Below, piece by piece: positions 44,480-52,083 of a stretch of DNA of 64,000 nt (within the stretch, counting starts at the first letter, position 1; every line of letters begins with the position of its first letter). The notes below the pieces were generated by a model. That model ran no database searches and was not told the DNA's origin. It saw only the letters and a list, made by a program, of their open reading frames with translations. Position numbers and translations under genes: made by a program. The DNA is from Kitasatospora viridis (GTDB taxonomy: Bacteria > Actinomycetota > Actinomycetes > Streptomycetales > Streptomycetaceae): positions 2,689,501 to 2,753,500 of the forward strand of contig NZ_VIWT01000001.1 in the NCBI RefSeq assembly GCF_007829815.1. Direction: 5' to 3'.

Positions 44480-46231
44480 TCACACCACGCGCTGGCCTTC
44501 ACCGTTCTCGGCTGTCTCCTGCCGCTTGGCGAAGTCGATCCTTACTCGTTGATGCACTGGCCCTCGTCCGCCCCGCTGCTCGGACTTGGACACGGTGATC
44601 CGGTCGACGAAGAGCCTGACGAACGTCCGCTGGCCGTCGATCGGCGTGCCGTGCCACCAGGACCCGGGCCCGATCGGGTCGACCGCCGGGTCCTCGGGCA
44701 GCCACTCGCCGATCGGGATGACCGGGGTGATGGCCTCTTCCAGGACGGCGAGCCTCGCCTCGGTGGCCTCCAGCAGGTTCACCAGCGCGTCCTCCTCGGC
44801 GATGAACCGACGCCGTCCGATGTCGCTGCGGAAGCCGCCGGCCTTGCGGTCGTCGTAGAGCTCTTCGAGCGCCCGCGCCGCATCCGCGCGGTCGGCGATC
44901 AGAGCGGCCCGTTCCCGAGCCCGCTCAGGCGACTCGGTGGCGACGCCGAACCGGCGGGTCGCCTCGGCGAGGACCGCCAGGGCCTCGTGGTCGTGCTCGA
45001 CCTCCCGTAGGAGCGCGAAGATGCTTCGGGCCACGTGGTCATCCAGCGCCGCCTGGCTGATCGTGCACTCGCCGAGGTGCTGGCCCGGCTGGACCTTCCG
45101 GCGGCGGCACCGGTACGACCGCTTCACGGGCTTGGCGCTGTCGGCGTGGGAGGTCTTCACCGAGCCGCACTCGCAGAAGAGCACGTCCATGGCGGAGAGG
45201 AGCGACTGCCCCCGGGACAGGCCCTTGCCCCTCCCCCGGCTGTCCAGCCAGGTCTGCAGCTCGTGCCAGTCGGCCGACGGGATGATCGGCTCGTGCCGCT
45301 GCAGCGGGAGCATCGTCCCCGGATCCCGGAGGATGCGATAGCTCTCCACCTGGCTGGTGGCGGTGCCGTCGTCCTTCACGTTGTAGATCGGCTCGGCCGC
45401 GAAGCCGGCGATCCGCGGGTCCCGCAGGATCCGCTTCAGCGTCTTCGGGTCCCAGGCGCTGTCCTTGGTCTTCTTGCCGGTCACCGCACCCCGGGTCGGG
45501 ACCGGCTCGTCCCCGTTGTTCATGTCGGAGACGATCCCGTTCAGCGAGCCCGGATGACGCTTGCTCTTCGGGTCGTACGGCTCGTCCATGTGCTGCTTGA
45601 TGGTGGCCCAGACCCGCCGGATCACCTCGGCCTCGTCCCGGTTGTGCACGAGCAACTGGATGGCGATCGGACGGTCGTCAGCCGTGTACCGGGTCTCCTC
45701 CTGCAGGGCGAACCCGTACGGCGGCTTCCCGCCGAGGTAGCCGCCGAGGCTCTCGGCCTTCGCCTTCGCCTCCCGGACGGCCTGGCTCTTGTTCTTGCTC
45801 TCGTTGTGCGACTGGTCGAGCCGCATCAGCATGTGGATCAGGTCGAGCAGGTTGCCCTTGCGGAACTCGCCCTCGGTGACGCTGACGATGGTCACGCCGA
45901 GGCCGAGCAGCTCGACGACGATCGGGATCGCGTCTTCCGGCTCGAGGCGGGACAAGCGGCTGATGTAGTAGACGATCAGCAGGTTGATCTTGCCGGCGCG
46001 GCAGTCCTTCAGCAGCTTCTCGAAGTCGGGACGCTCCACCCCGGTGAACGCCGAGATGCCGAGATCCTCGTAGTAGGTGATGCTCGACGCGCTCCGCCGC
46101 TCAGCTTCCGCGTAGCCCTGCTCGCGCTGGACCGTGGTCGAGACCTCGCTGGCGTTCTCCCGCGCGTCGGACTGTCGTGCGTATACGGCCGCATGGATGT
46201 CCATGGCGCTGAGCTGCGAGGTCGTGGACAT
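44480..46231 (-). CDS. int: Large serine recombinase, phiC31-type integrase
   Basis: A 583-aa integrase. The catalytic serine is in VYARQSDARENAS near the N-terminus, followed by LLIVYYISRLSRL and VTEGEFRKGNLLDLIHMLMR of the resolvase domain. The recombinase domain shows RILRDPRIAGFAAEPIYN, and the zinc domain FCECGSVKTS ... YRCRRRKVQPGQHLGECTIS holds the cysteines. A coiled coil (RDARALEELYDDRKAG region) follows and the end is SWWHGTPIDGQRTFVRLFVDRI. Long stretches match what I recall of phiC31 integrase (for example GRGKGLSRGQ, DPRIAGFAAE). ATG 46231 or ATG 46204 could be the start. It acts at the adjacent attR. Confidence 0.95.
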   Translation of the reverse strand: MSTTSQLSAMDIHAAVYARQSDARENASEVSTTVQREQGYAEAERRSASSITYYEDLGISAFTGVERPDFEKLLKDCRAGKINLLIVYYISRLSRLEPEDAIPIVVELLGLGVTIVSVTEGEFRKGNLLDLIHMLMRLDQSHNESKNKSQAVREAKAKAESLGGYLGGKPPYGFALQEETRYTADDRPIAIQLLVHNRDEAEVIRRVWATIKQHMDEPYDPKSKRHPGSLNGIVSDMNNGDEPVPTRGAVTGKKTKDSAWDPKTLKRILRDPRIAGFAAEPIYNVKDDGTATSQVESYRILRDPGTMLPLQRHEPIIPSADWHELQTWLDSRGRGKGLSRGQSLLSAMDVLFCECGSVKTSHADSAKPVKRSYRCRRRKVQPGQHLGECTISQAALDDHVARSIFALLREVEHDHEALAVLAEATRRFGVATESPERARERAALIADRADAARALEELYDDRKAGGFRSDIGRRRFIAEEDALVNLLEATEARLAVLEEAITPVIPIGEWLPEDPAVDPIGPGSWWHGTPIDGQRTFVRLFVDRITVSKSEQRGGRGPVHQRVRIDFAKRQETAENGEGQRVV

Positions 46232-46239
46232 AAAACCGG

Positions 46240-46296
46240 ATCGTACTACTCCCCTAACTGGCATAACCCAAGGGCACCCCGTGGCACCCGCACCGG
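46240..46296 (+). other. attR of the integrated element
   Basis: Element arm CTACTCCCCTAACTGGCATAACCC, core AA at 46270-46271, then pirin codons GGC ACC CCG TGG CAC CCG CAC. The right half matches the phiC31 attB half of Streptomyces pirin genes. Recombining with attL at AA regenerates the AAG (Lys76) codon of pirin. Confidence 0.88.
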
Positions 46297-47010
46297 GGCT
46301 TCGAGACCGTCACCTACATCATCGACGGCACCTTCATCCACCAGGACTCGCACGGCGGCGGCGGCACCATCACCGACGGCGACACCCAGTGGATGACGGC
46401 CGGCTCGGGCCTGCTGCACATCGAGACCCCGCCCGAGTCGCTGGTGCTGTCCGGCGGCCTCTTCCACGGCCTCCAGCTGTGGGTGAACCTGCCCGCCTCC
46501 GACAAGATGATCGCGCCCAAGTACCAGGACATCCGCGGCAACAGCGTCAAGCTGCTCGCCTCCGCCGACGGCGGCGGGCTGGTCCGGGTGATCGCCGGCG
46601 ACATCGACGGCCACCAGGGCCCCGGTGCCACCCACACCCCGATCACCATGATCCACGTGTCGGTGAACCCCGGCGCCCAGGTCACCCTGCCCTGGCGGGC
46701 CGACTTCAACGCGCTCGCCTACGGCATGGCCGGCAGCGGCTCGGCCGGCGAGGAGCGCCGCCCGTTCCACATGGGCCAGGCGGTGGTCTTCGGCGAGGGC
46801 GACAGCCTCACCATCCGCGCCGACGAGCAGCAGGACTCGCGCAGCGAGAACTTCGAGGTCGTGCTGCTCGGTGGCCTGCCGATCCGCGAGCCGGTCGCCC
46901 ACTACGGCCCGTTCGTGATGAACAGTCACCGGGAGCTCCAGCAGGCCATGGAGGACTTCCAGGCCGGCCGCCTCGGCACCATCCCGGCCGACACCACCCT
47001 GGGACGCTGA
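46270..47010 (+). pseudogene. Pirin 3' remnant, cut at attR
   Basis: Codons 76-321 of the chromosomal pirin without a start. It contains HPHRGFETVTYIIDG, TAGSGLLHIETPPESLVLSGG and the C-terminal pirin domain to GTIPADTTLGR. Protein identity to the element's intact copy is about 95% over 246 residues (12 visible differences). An internal ATG at 46393 could give a 205-aa piece lacking the first metal-binding histidines. Confidence 0.93.
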
Positions 47011-47023
47011 TCCCACGACGCAG

Positions 47024-47054
47024 CGGCCCGGACCGGTACGACCGGTCCGGGCCG
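47024..47054. terminator. Bidirectional terminator after pirin
   Basis: Perfect 13-bp stem CGGCCCGGACCGG (47024-47036) with 47042-47054 and a 5-nt loop, between the pirin remnant stop and the convergent rhomboid-like gene. Confidence 0.8.
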
Positions 47055-47061
47055 TCGTCGG

Positions 47062-47769
47062 CTACGCCACCCGCTGGGGTGCCACGGCGGCGGAGCCGTG
47101 CGCACCGCGGGCGGCCAGCCTGCGGGCGACCCCGTCCGCGAGCAGCAGCAAGGCGGCGGTCACCAGCGCGGCCATGTGTTCGTAACCCGCCAGCTCCGGG
47201 TCCACCGCCGTGATCGCGGCCGTCAGCAGCACCACGCCCAGCGCGGTCCAGCGCGCCCCGAACCGCCAGGCGACCAGCAGGCCCAGCCCGACCACGGCCG
47301 CCGACGGCCCGGTGTCCCGGACCTGGGCGAAGGCGGCGGGCAGGTGGAGCAGGTGGCCGGGCGCCTGGGACACCCCGAAGCGCGCGTAGCAGGTGCCCAC
47401 CAGCGAGCAGGCGTACCCGACGGCGAGCGTGCGCCACGGGCCGATGGTCAGCTCGGCGGCGCCGAAGGCGAGGACCACCAGGAACACGGCGGTCCAGCAG
47501 GGCAGGTGGATGGCCGGCACGAATATCGAGACCGGGAAGCGCAGCAGTGCGACGTCCCACGGCTCGGTGGCCCGGACCACGCCCATCCGGGAGACGAAGG
47601 CCGCCCCGCTCGGGAACTCGTCGACCGCCGCGAACAGCAGCACCAGGCAGCTGGAGACCGCGGTGAGGGTCAGTGCGGCGGCGCCCCTGGCCCGCAGCCG
47701 GGCGCGCGCCCGGCGGTAGAACGGGCCCCACTCGCTCTCGGCCGCGCGCTGGATGACGGAATTGTTCAT
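47062..47769 (-). CDS. Rhomboid-like integral membrane protein
   Basis: A 235-aa multi-pass membrane protein from ATG 47769. Several hydrophobic segments are evident (ALTLTAVSSCLVLLFAAV, CWTAVFLVVLAFGAAE, AAVVGLGLLVAW, LGVVLLTAAITAV, AALVTAALLLLADG). The motif TGPSAAVVG and a later YEHMAALV fall where rhomboid proteases have the catalytic G-x-S and His, so it may be a rhomboid-type intramembrane protease or an inactive relative. It is preceded 20 bp upstream by the methyltransferase gene on the same strand. Confidence 0.65.
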   Translation of the reverse strand: MNNSVIQRAAESEWGPFYRRARARLRARGAAALTLTAVSSCLVLLFAAVDEFPSGAAFVSRMGVVRATEPWDVALLRFPVSIFVPAIHLPCWTAVFLVVLAFGAAELTIGPWRTLAVGYACSLVGTCYARFGVSQAPGHLLHLPAAFAQVRDTGPSAAVVGLGLLVAWRFGARWTALGVVLLTAAITAVDPELAGYEHMAALVTAALLLLADGVARRLAARGAHGSAAVAPQRVA

Positions 47770-47789
47770 GAGGGTCCCCCCGGTCCCGA

Positions 47790-48500
47790 TCACGAGTCGA
47801 TGGTGACGGCGCACCGGTCCGCGGCACCGGCGTGCGGCCGGTCGGCGGAGCCCGAGGTGCACGGACGCAGCAGCGCGAAGTAGGCCAGGGCCGGTCCGGA
47901 CTGCCGGATGACGTGCAGGCCGACGGCGTTGGCCTGCCGGGCCAGGGCCGCCGGGCGGATCTGGTGGCGGTCGAAGAACTCGCCGACGACCAGGCGGCCG
48001 GTCGGCTTGAGGACCCGGCGCAGCTCGCTCAGGGCGGCGGGGACGTCCGGGATCTCGCCCAGCGCGGTGACCAGGTAGGCGGCGTCGAACGTGGCGTCGT
48101 CGAAGGGGAGTTCGCGCGCGTCGGCCAGGGTGGGGGCGATGGTGTCGAGGCCGGATCCGGCGGCCCGGCGCATCACGTGGTCGAGCATCTCCTGCTGGAT
48201 GTCGACGATGTCCAGCCGGCCGTCGGCACCGAGCCGGGGCGCCACCTGGAGCGACTGCAGCCCGGTGCCGGGACCGATCTCCAGCATCCGCTCGCCCGGC
48301 AGCGGCTGGAGCTGCTCGGCCAGCCGCTCCCAGGACAGGAACGGCAGCGGCAGGTCGAGCAGTCGGTGCTGCGCGTAGGGGTACGGTGCGGAGTCGGTCA
48401 CCCACCAGGCGGTGGCCGCGGCCGCGGCCGAGGCGCCCGCGAGGGCCCAGATGCCGGCCTTGCCGAACGGGGCGCGCAGGGGTGAGGAGGCGTGGCGCAT
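47790..48500 (-). CDS. Membrane-anchored SAM-dependent methyltransferase
   Basis: A 236-aa class I methyltransferase. An N-terminal hydrophobic helix (GIWALAGASAAAAATAWWV) suggests membrane anchoring. The SAM loop is MLEIGPGTGLQSLQVA, the acidic end of beta-2 is DIVDIQQEMLDH, and LADARELPFDDATFDAAY marks motif II/III, as in UbiE/phospholipid methyltransferases. Substrate unknown; a lipid is plausible. Start ATG 48500 follows GAGAAGAAC. It forms a unit with the rhomboid-like gene, and its promoter carries the motif shared with the two-component system gene (48649-48664). Confidence 0.82.
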   Translation of the reverse strand: MRHASSPLRAPFGKAGIWALAGASAAAAATAWWVTDSAPYPYAQHRLLDLPLPFLSWERLAEQLQPLPGERMLEIGPGTGLQSLQVAPRLGADGRLDIVDIQQEMLDHVMRRAAGSGLDTIAPTLADARELPFDDATFDAAYLVTALGEIPDVPAALSELRRVLKPTGRLVVGEFFDRHQIRPAALARQANAVGLHVIRQSGPALAYFALLRPCTSGSADRPHAGAADRCAVTIDS

Positions 48501-48648
48501 GGTTCTTCTCCAACGTTGGTCGTCGGCGTGGGGCGGTGGTGCCCGCGCGGTGGATGCTGCGGGGCGGCGCACCCGCGCCGCACCGTCCATCTGCCCTCCA
48601 GCCAACCGGAGTTCGGCCGGGCCTGACACGTGGCCAGCCCACCGAACC

Positions 48649-48664
48649 GGGGTAGGGATAACCC
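48649..48664. promoter_or_regulatory. Motif shared with the sensor-kinase promoter
   Basis: GGGGTAGGGATAACCC, 149 bp upstream of the methyltransferase start. It matches 14 of 16 bases of the element at 51609-51628 (reverse complements GGGTTATCCCTACCCC and GGGTAAACCCTACCCC). Likely binding site of the NarL-type response regulator encoded nearby; inference. Confidence 0.5.
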
Positions 48665-48698
48665 ACCTGTCAGGCCCGGGGGTCGCCGGCTGACCGCC

Positions 48699-48748
48699 CG
48701 AACGACGGTGGCGCCCCCGGGAGATCCCGGGGGCGCCACCGTCGTTCG
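48699..48748. terminator. Very strong hairpin terminator
   Basis: 24-bp perfect stem (48699-48722 with 48725-48748) with only a 2-nt centre, 15 bp past the minus-strand stop of the DUF4097-like gene. It ends that operon before the next unit's promoter. Confidence 0.85.
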
Positions 48749-48762
48749 CGGCACGGGTGTGC

Positions 48763-49485
48763 TCAGTGGACCGTGATGTCGCCGCGCGTGGTCCTCACCA
48801 CCACGCTGTGCGGGGCGTCCGTGGCGGTGTTCGGCAGGGAGACGCTCGGCGGGGACCAGGGGCTCTGCGCGTCGACGTGGTAGGTGGCGTCGTGCGGCAC
48901 CTTGAGGTCGACGCCGCCGTAGCCCGTGGTGACCTCCAGGGAGGCGGGTGCCGCCGTGAAGGAGGCGCTGACCGCGCCGTCGGTGGTGGTCACCTCGGCG
49001 GTCGGGGCGCTGCTGTCGGCGAGGGTCACCGCGCCGTACGTGCTCCGCACGGTCAGCGGGCCGGACGACTGGTCCACCTCGACCCCGCCCAGCCCGGTGG
49101 TCAGGTCCAGGCGGCCGGTCAGGCCCTTCGCCCGGATCCCGGCGTCCCCGGTGCTCACCTGCGCGGCCAGGCCGGACGGCACCGTGATCCGCAGGTGCCC
49201 CGAGCAGTCGTCGGAGCAGCCGGCGGTGACCGTGACGTCCGCCCCGGACCGGGCGACGGAGACCTGCGGGACACGGCCCGTGTAGCTGCCGCTCATGGCC
49301 ACCGTGACCTGCGTGGAGTCGTCCTGACCCAGCGTCACGTCGAGCCCGTCGGCCTGGACCGTCACCCGGCCGGCGCCGGCCGCGTCCTGCTGCCAGCTGC
49401 CGCTGTACGGGTGGTGCACCGGGAGCGAGGCGACCACAGTCCAACTGGCCACGGTGACGACCACGACGAGGACGGCCAGCCCCAC
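48763..49485 (-). CDS. DUF4097-like putative adhesin/envelope protein
   Basis: A 240-aa protein with one N-terminal transmembrane helix (GLAVLVVVVTVASWTVVA) and an extracytoplasmic right-handed beta-helix-like body of short repeats (GLDVTLGQDDSTQVTV, GRLDLTTGLGGVEVDQSSG, TVRSTYGAVTLADSSA, LEVTTGYGGVDLKV), typical of the DUF4097 family. One cysteine pair (CSDDC) may form a disulfide. GTG 49485 is the only usual start in frame, without a clear ribosome site. It lies 40 bp after the response regulator stop on the same strand and is probably part of that operon. Confidence 0.75.
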   Translation of the reverse strand: MGLAVLVVVVTVASWTVVASLPVHHPYSGSWQQDAAGAGRVTVQADGLDVTLGQDDSTQVTVAMSGSYTGRVPQVSVARSGADVTVTAGCSDDCSGHLRITVPSGLAAQVSTGDAGIRAKGLTGRLDLTTGLGGVEVDQSSGPLTVRSTYGAVTLADSSAPTAEVTTTDGAVSASFTAAPASLEVTTGYGGVDLKVPHDATYHVDAQSPWSPPSVSLPNTATDAPHSVVVRTTRGDITVH

Positions 49486-49525
49486 GAGGAGGAATCCGCG
49501 GCGCTTCCACGGTGCGGTACTGATC

Positions 49526-50170
49526 TCAAGCTCCCAGGTAGCGTAGAACGGCGAGCACGCGGCGGTGGTCCCCCGCCTCCTGCTGCAGGTCGAACTTCAC
49601 GAAGATGCTGCGGATGTACTTCTCCACCGCCGCCGTGCCGATCACCAGGTCGGCCGCGATCCCGGCGTTGGAACGGCCCTCCGCCATGGCCGTGAGGACC
49701 TCCCGCTCGCGCGGCGTCAGGGTGGACAGCGGGTCCCGCTGCCGGCTGCCGGCCAGCAACTGCTTGACCACCTCCGGGTCGAGGACCGTCTCGCCCGCGG
49801 CGACCCGGCGCAGCGCGTCCACGAACTCCTCGGCGTCCGACACCCGGTCCTTGAGCAGGTAACCGACCCCGTTGTCATTGGTGTTGACCAGGTCGATGGC
49901 GTAGCGCTCCTCGACGTAGTGGGAGAGCACCAGGACGCCGGTCTCCGGCCAGCGGGCGCGTACCGCCAGTGCGGCGCGCAGGCCCTCGTCCAGGAAGGTG
50001 GGCGGCATCCGGACGTCCGTCACACAGGCGTCCGGCCGGTGTTCGGCCACCGCGCGCAGGAGTTGCTCCCCGTCGCCGACCGCGGCGACCACCTCGATGC
50101 CCTGTTCGCTGAGCAGCAGTTCGATGCCCTGGCGCAGCAGCGCGGAGTCCTCGGCCAGCACTACCCGCAT
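49526..50170 (-). CDS. NarL/LuxR-family response regulator
   Basis: A 214-aa regulator. The receiver domain starts VVLAEDSALLRQGIELLL, with the phosphoacceptor Asp in ACVTDVRMPP and the switch Ser/Lys in VLSHYVEE and GYLLKDRV. The C-terminal GerE HTH reads LSTLTPREREVLTAMAEGRSNAGIAADL. Its start overlaps the kinase stop by 10 bp. It likely regulates the DUF4097-like gene, its own operon and possibly the methyltransferase unit through the shared 16-bp motif. Confidence 0.93.
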   Translation of the reverse strand: MRVVLAEDSALLRQGIELLLSEQGIEVVAAVGDGEQLLRAVAEHRPDACVTDVRMPPTFLDEGLRAALAVRARWPETGVLVLSHYVEERYAIDLVNTNDNGVGYLLKDRVSDAEEFVDALRRVAAGETVLDPEVVKQLLAGSRQRDPLSTLTPREREVLTAMAEGRSNAGIAADLVIGTAAVEKYIRSIFVKFDLQQEAGDHRRVLAVLRYLGA

Positions 50171-51534
50171 GGCAATTCCACCTCGATCACGGTCGGTCCA
50201 CCCACCGGGCTGCTGAGCCGGAACCGCCCGTCCACGCCGGACACCCGGTCCGCCAGACCGGTCAGACCCGTGCCGGCCGCGAGGTCGGCCCCGCCACGCC
50301 CGTCGTCGCCGACCTTAACGTCCAACCGGGCACCCTCCCGCCGGATCTCCACCCAAGCGCGGGTCGCACGAGCGTGCTTGGCCACATTGGTGAGCGCCTC
50401 GGTCACCGTGAAGTAGGCGACCGCCTCGATGGCGGCACTGGGGCGCGGCTCCACCAGGACGTCGAGGCGCACCGGCACCGGAGCCAGCGCGGCGACGGCG
50501 GAGAGCGACGCCTCCAGGCCGCGGTCGGTCAGCACCGGCGGGTGCAGGCCGCGCGCCAGGTTGCGCAACTCGGTGATGGTGCTGAGGGTTTCCCGCCGGA
50601 CGTCCTCGACCAGCTTGTTGGTCTCGTGGTCACCGGACTTCTTCAACCGCGAGCTGGCCCGGCCCAGGGTGATCGAGATCGCCACCAGCCGTTGCTGGGC
50701 ACCGTCGTGCAGGTCCCGCTCGATCCGTTTGCGCTCCGCCTCGGCGGCGTCCACCACCCGGGCCCGACTCTCCGTCAGATCGATGACCCGCTGCTCCAGT
50801 TCCATGCCGCGGGGCCGGGAGAGCAGTGCGCGGGCCAGCGCGGTGTCCAGCGCCAGCAGGAGTTTGACGATCAGCGGGGAGATCACCGTGCCGACCAGCA
50901 GTGCCACCGCCGCGACCAGCAGCGCCCGGGGCAGGGAGTCCACCACGAACGGCCCGATCTGGGCCTGCCCGCCGGGCAGGCCCCGGTAGTAGGCCGGAAG
51001 CAGCACCAGGGTCAGCGGCACGGCCCAGGTCAGCGCCACCCCGACCACGGTCACCACCGCCACCGGCAGCAGCAGGACGAAGTAGCCGATCAGCCGCCAG
51101 GTGCAGAGGTTGTGGACGAGCGATTGCAGCGACTTGACCAGCCGCCACGAACTGACCGGCGCCGGCAGCTCGTCGAGCTCCAGCCCGCAGGTCACGGCGA
51201 ACCGGGCGCGCTCGACGGCGGCCAGCCGGAACAGCGCCCACCCCGCGGCCACCGTGACCGGCAGGCCCACCAGGCCGGCCGGCGCCAGGCAGACGGCGAC
51301 GACCAGCACGACCAGCACGGCCAGTCCCGCCAGCGCCACCAGAGCGTCGAGTGCCAGGTGGATCGACGCCCGCCACAGCACGGGGGAGGCCAGCGCGCGC
51401 AGCGGATTGCCCGGCACCACCTCGCGGGGTGGCCGGGCGTCCGTCCGGGCTCTGCCGGTGGCACGGCCGGCGATGTTCTCGGCCAACTGCTTCAGACCCG
51501 CTCTCCTGGACAGTGCGGGCGGCGACCAGGTCAC
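50161..51534 (-). CDS. Sensor histidine kinase, NarL-partner (HisKA_3) type
   Basis: A 457-aa membrane kinase. Start GTG 51534 was chosen because sequence further upstream lies across the promoter motif and lacks a domain. Several transmembrane segments precede residue about 270 (LVALAGLAVLVVLVVAVCLAPAG, YFVLLLPVAVVTVVGVALTW, ALLVAAVALLVGTVISPLIV). The phosphorylated His is in ERKRIERDLHDGAQQRLVAIS, followed by the ATPase domain with TEALTNVAKHARAT (N box) and VGDDGRGGADLAAGTGLTGL (G boxes). It phosphorylates the adjacent response regulator; the signal is probably envelope-related given the partner genes. Confidence 0.92.
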   Translation of the reverse strand: MTWSPPALSRRAGLKQLAENIAGRATGRARTDARPPREVVPGNPLRALASPVLWRASIHLALDALVALAGLAVLVVLVVAVCLAPAGLVGLPVTVAAGWALFRLAAVERARFAVTCGLELDELPAPVSSWRLVKSLQSLVHNLCTWRLIGYFVLLLPVAVVTVVGVALTWAVPLTLVLLPAYYRGLPGGQAQIGPFVVDSLPRALLVAAVALLVGTVISPLIVKLLLALDTALARALLSRPRGMELEQRVIDLTESRARVVDAAEAERKRIERDLHDGAQQRLVAISITLGRASSRLKKSGDHETNKLVEDVRRETLSTITELRNLARGLHPPVLTDRGLEASLSAVAALAPVPVRLDVLVEPRPSAAIEAVAYFTVTEALTNVAKHARATRAWVEIRREGARLDVKVGDDGRGGADLAAGTGLTGLADRVSGVDGRFRLSSPVGGPTVIEVELPCG

Positions 51535-51608
51535 CGTCCGCGCCTCGTTTCGACAAGGGGACGGTACCCAACCCGACCACCCGTCAGCAGCGAGGACAAC
51601 CCACCAGC

Positions 51609-51628
51609 GGGGGTAGGGTTTACCCCCC
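51609..51628. promoter_or_regulatory. Palindromic motif in the kinase / membrane-protein divergent promoter
   Basis: GGGGGTAGGGTTTACCCCCC, arms GGGGGTA and TACCCCC around a 5-nt centre, 75 bp before the kinase start and 60 bp before the divergent small membrane gene. A near copy lies at 48649-48664. Confidence 0.55.
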
Positions 51629-51687
51629 GTCCGGCCGGTGGGTCCACGCTGCCGACCCGGCGCCGCCCGGTGCGACATCGTGGGGAC

Positions 51688-51960
51688 ATGACCGACGACA
51701 TCGAGCAGTTCCTCGTGCACTACGGGGACACCATCGACGACCGGGTCGCCGAGATCGTCGAAGAGGTCCTCGGCGAGCGGCAGAGGCGGTACCGGCGCGA
51801 CGTCGTGCTGCCGGTCACCGTCGCGCTGCTGGCGGCCGCGGCCGTCTCGCCGGCGCTCATGTGGTGGATCCCGTGGGCGGTCCCCCTGGTGTGGACCGCC
51901 ACCTCCGTCATCTGCGTGTGGCGGTCACGGACCACCCGGCTCCCGCGCCGGCCGAACTGA
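51688..51960 (+). CDS. Small membrane protein, hypothetical
   Basis: A 90-aa protein: an acidic N-terminal helix (DDIEQFLVHYGDTIDDRVAEIVEEVLGE), a basic stretch (RQRRYRRD), then two hydrophobic helices (VVLPVTVALLAAAAVSPALM and PWAVPLVWTATSVICVW). It is divergent from the histidine kinase and shares its promoter motif, so it may be co-regulated. No family recognised. Confidence 0.65.
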   Translation: MTDDIEQFLVHYGDTIDDRVAEIVEEVLGERQRRYRRDVVLPVTVALLAAAAVSPALMWWIPWAVPLVWTATSVICVWRSRTTRLPRRPN

Positions 51961-51985
51961 CGACTGGAGGCGTCCGCGCGCCCAG

Positions 51986-52026
51986 TGATGGCATCTACTT
52001 TCTCTTTTGGAAAGTAGATGCCATCA
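51986..52026 (+). promoter_or_regulatory. Perfect 17-bp palindrome, likely operator
   Basis: TGATGGCATCTACTTTC (51986-52002) and its exact complement GAAAGTAGATGCCATCA (52010-52026), 7-nt centre, AT-rich. It sits 57 bp upstream of a membrane protein/winged-helix gene pair and is probably the autoregulatory site of that winged-helix protein; the same arms could alternatively form an RNA hairpin. Confidence 0.7.
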
Positions 52027-52083
52027 TCAGATCAACAGGGCGGGCCCTTCCGGCCCGGCCCGAGGTCGAGTCAGGGGTGGGGA

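Larger units (their letters stand above)
13836..46271. mobile_element. phiC31-type integrative and mobilisable element, about 32.4 kb
   Basis: Bounded by attL (core 13836-13837) and attR (core 46270-46271) inside a pirin gene. The serine integrase gene starts 39 bp from attR, as in phiC31 where int adjoins attP. The element carries a replacement pirin, a PKS/Ole biosynthetic locus, an FxLD lanthipeptide locus containing an IS3 copy, a HTH protein, a relaxase/MobC pair and an RDF-like gene. No capsid, terminase, FtsK/TraB or type IV secretion genes are present, so transfer would need a helper. Removing one copy of the interval restores a 321-codon pirin frame exactly. Confidence 0.9.

Noticed and set aside
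13836..46271. Interpretation of the element as a phiC31-like prophage
   Set aside because: Integrase, RDF and att site are phage-like, but no capsid, tail, terminase, lysis or replication genes are present, and relaxase/MobC are.
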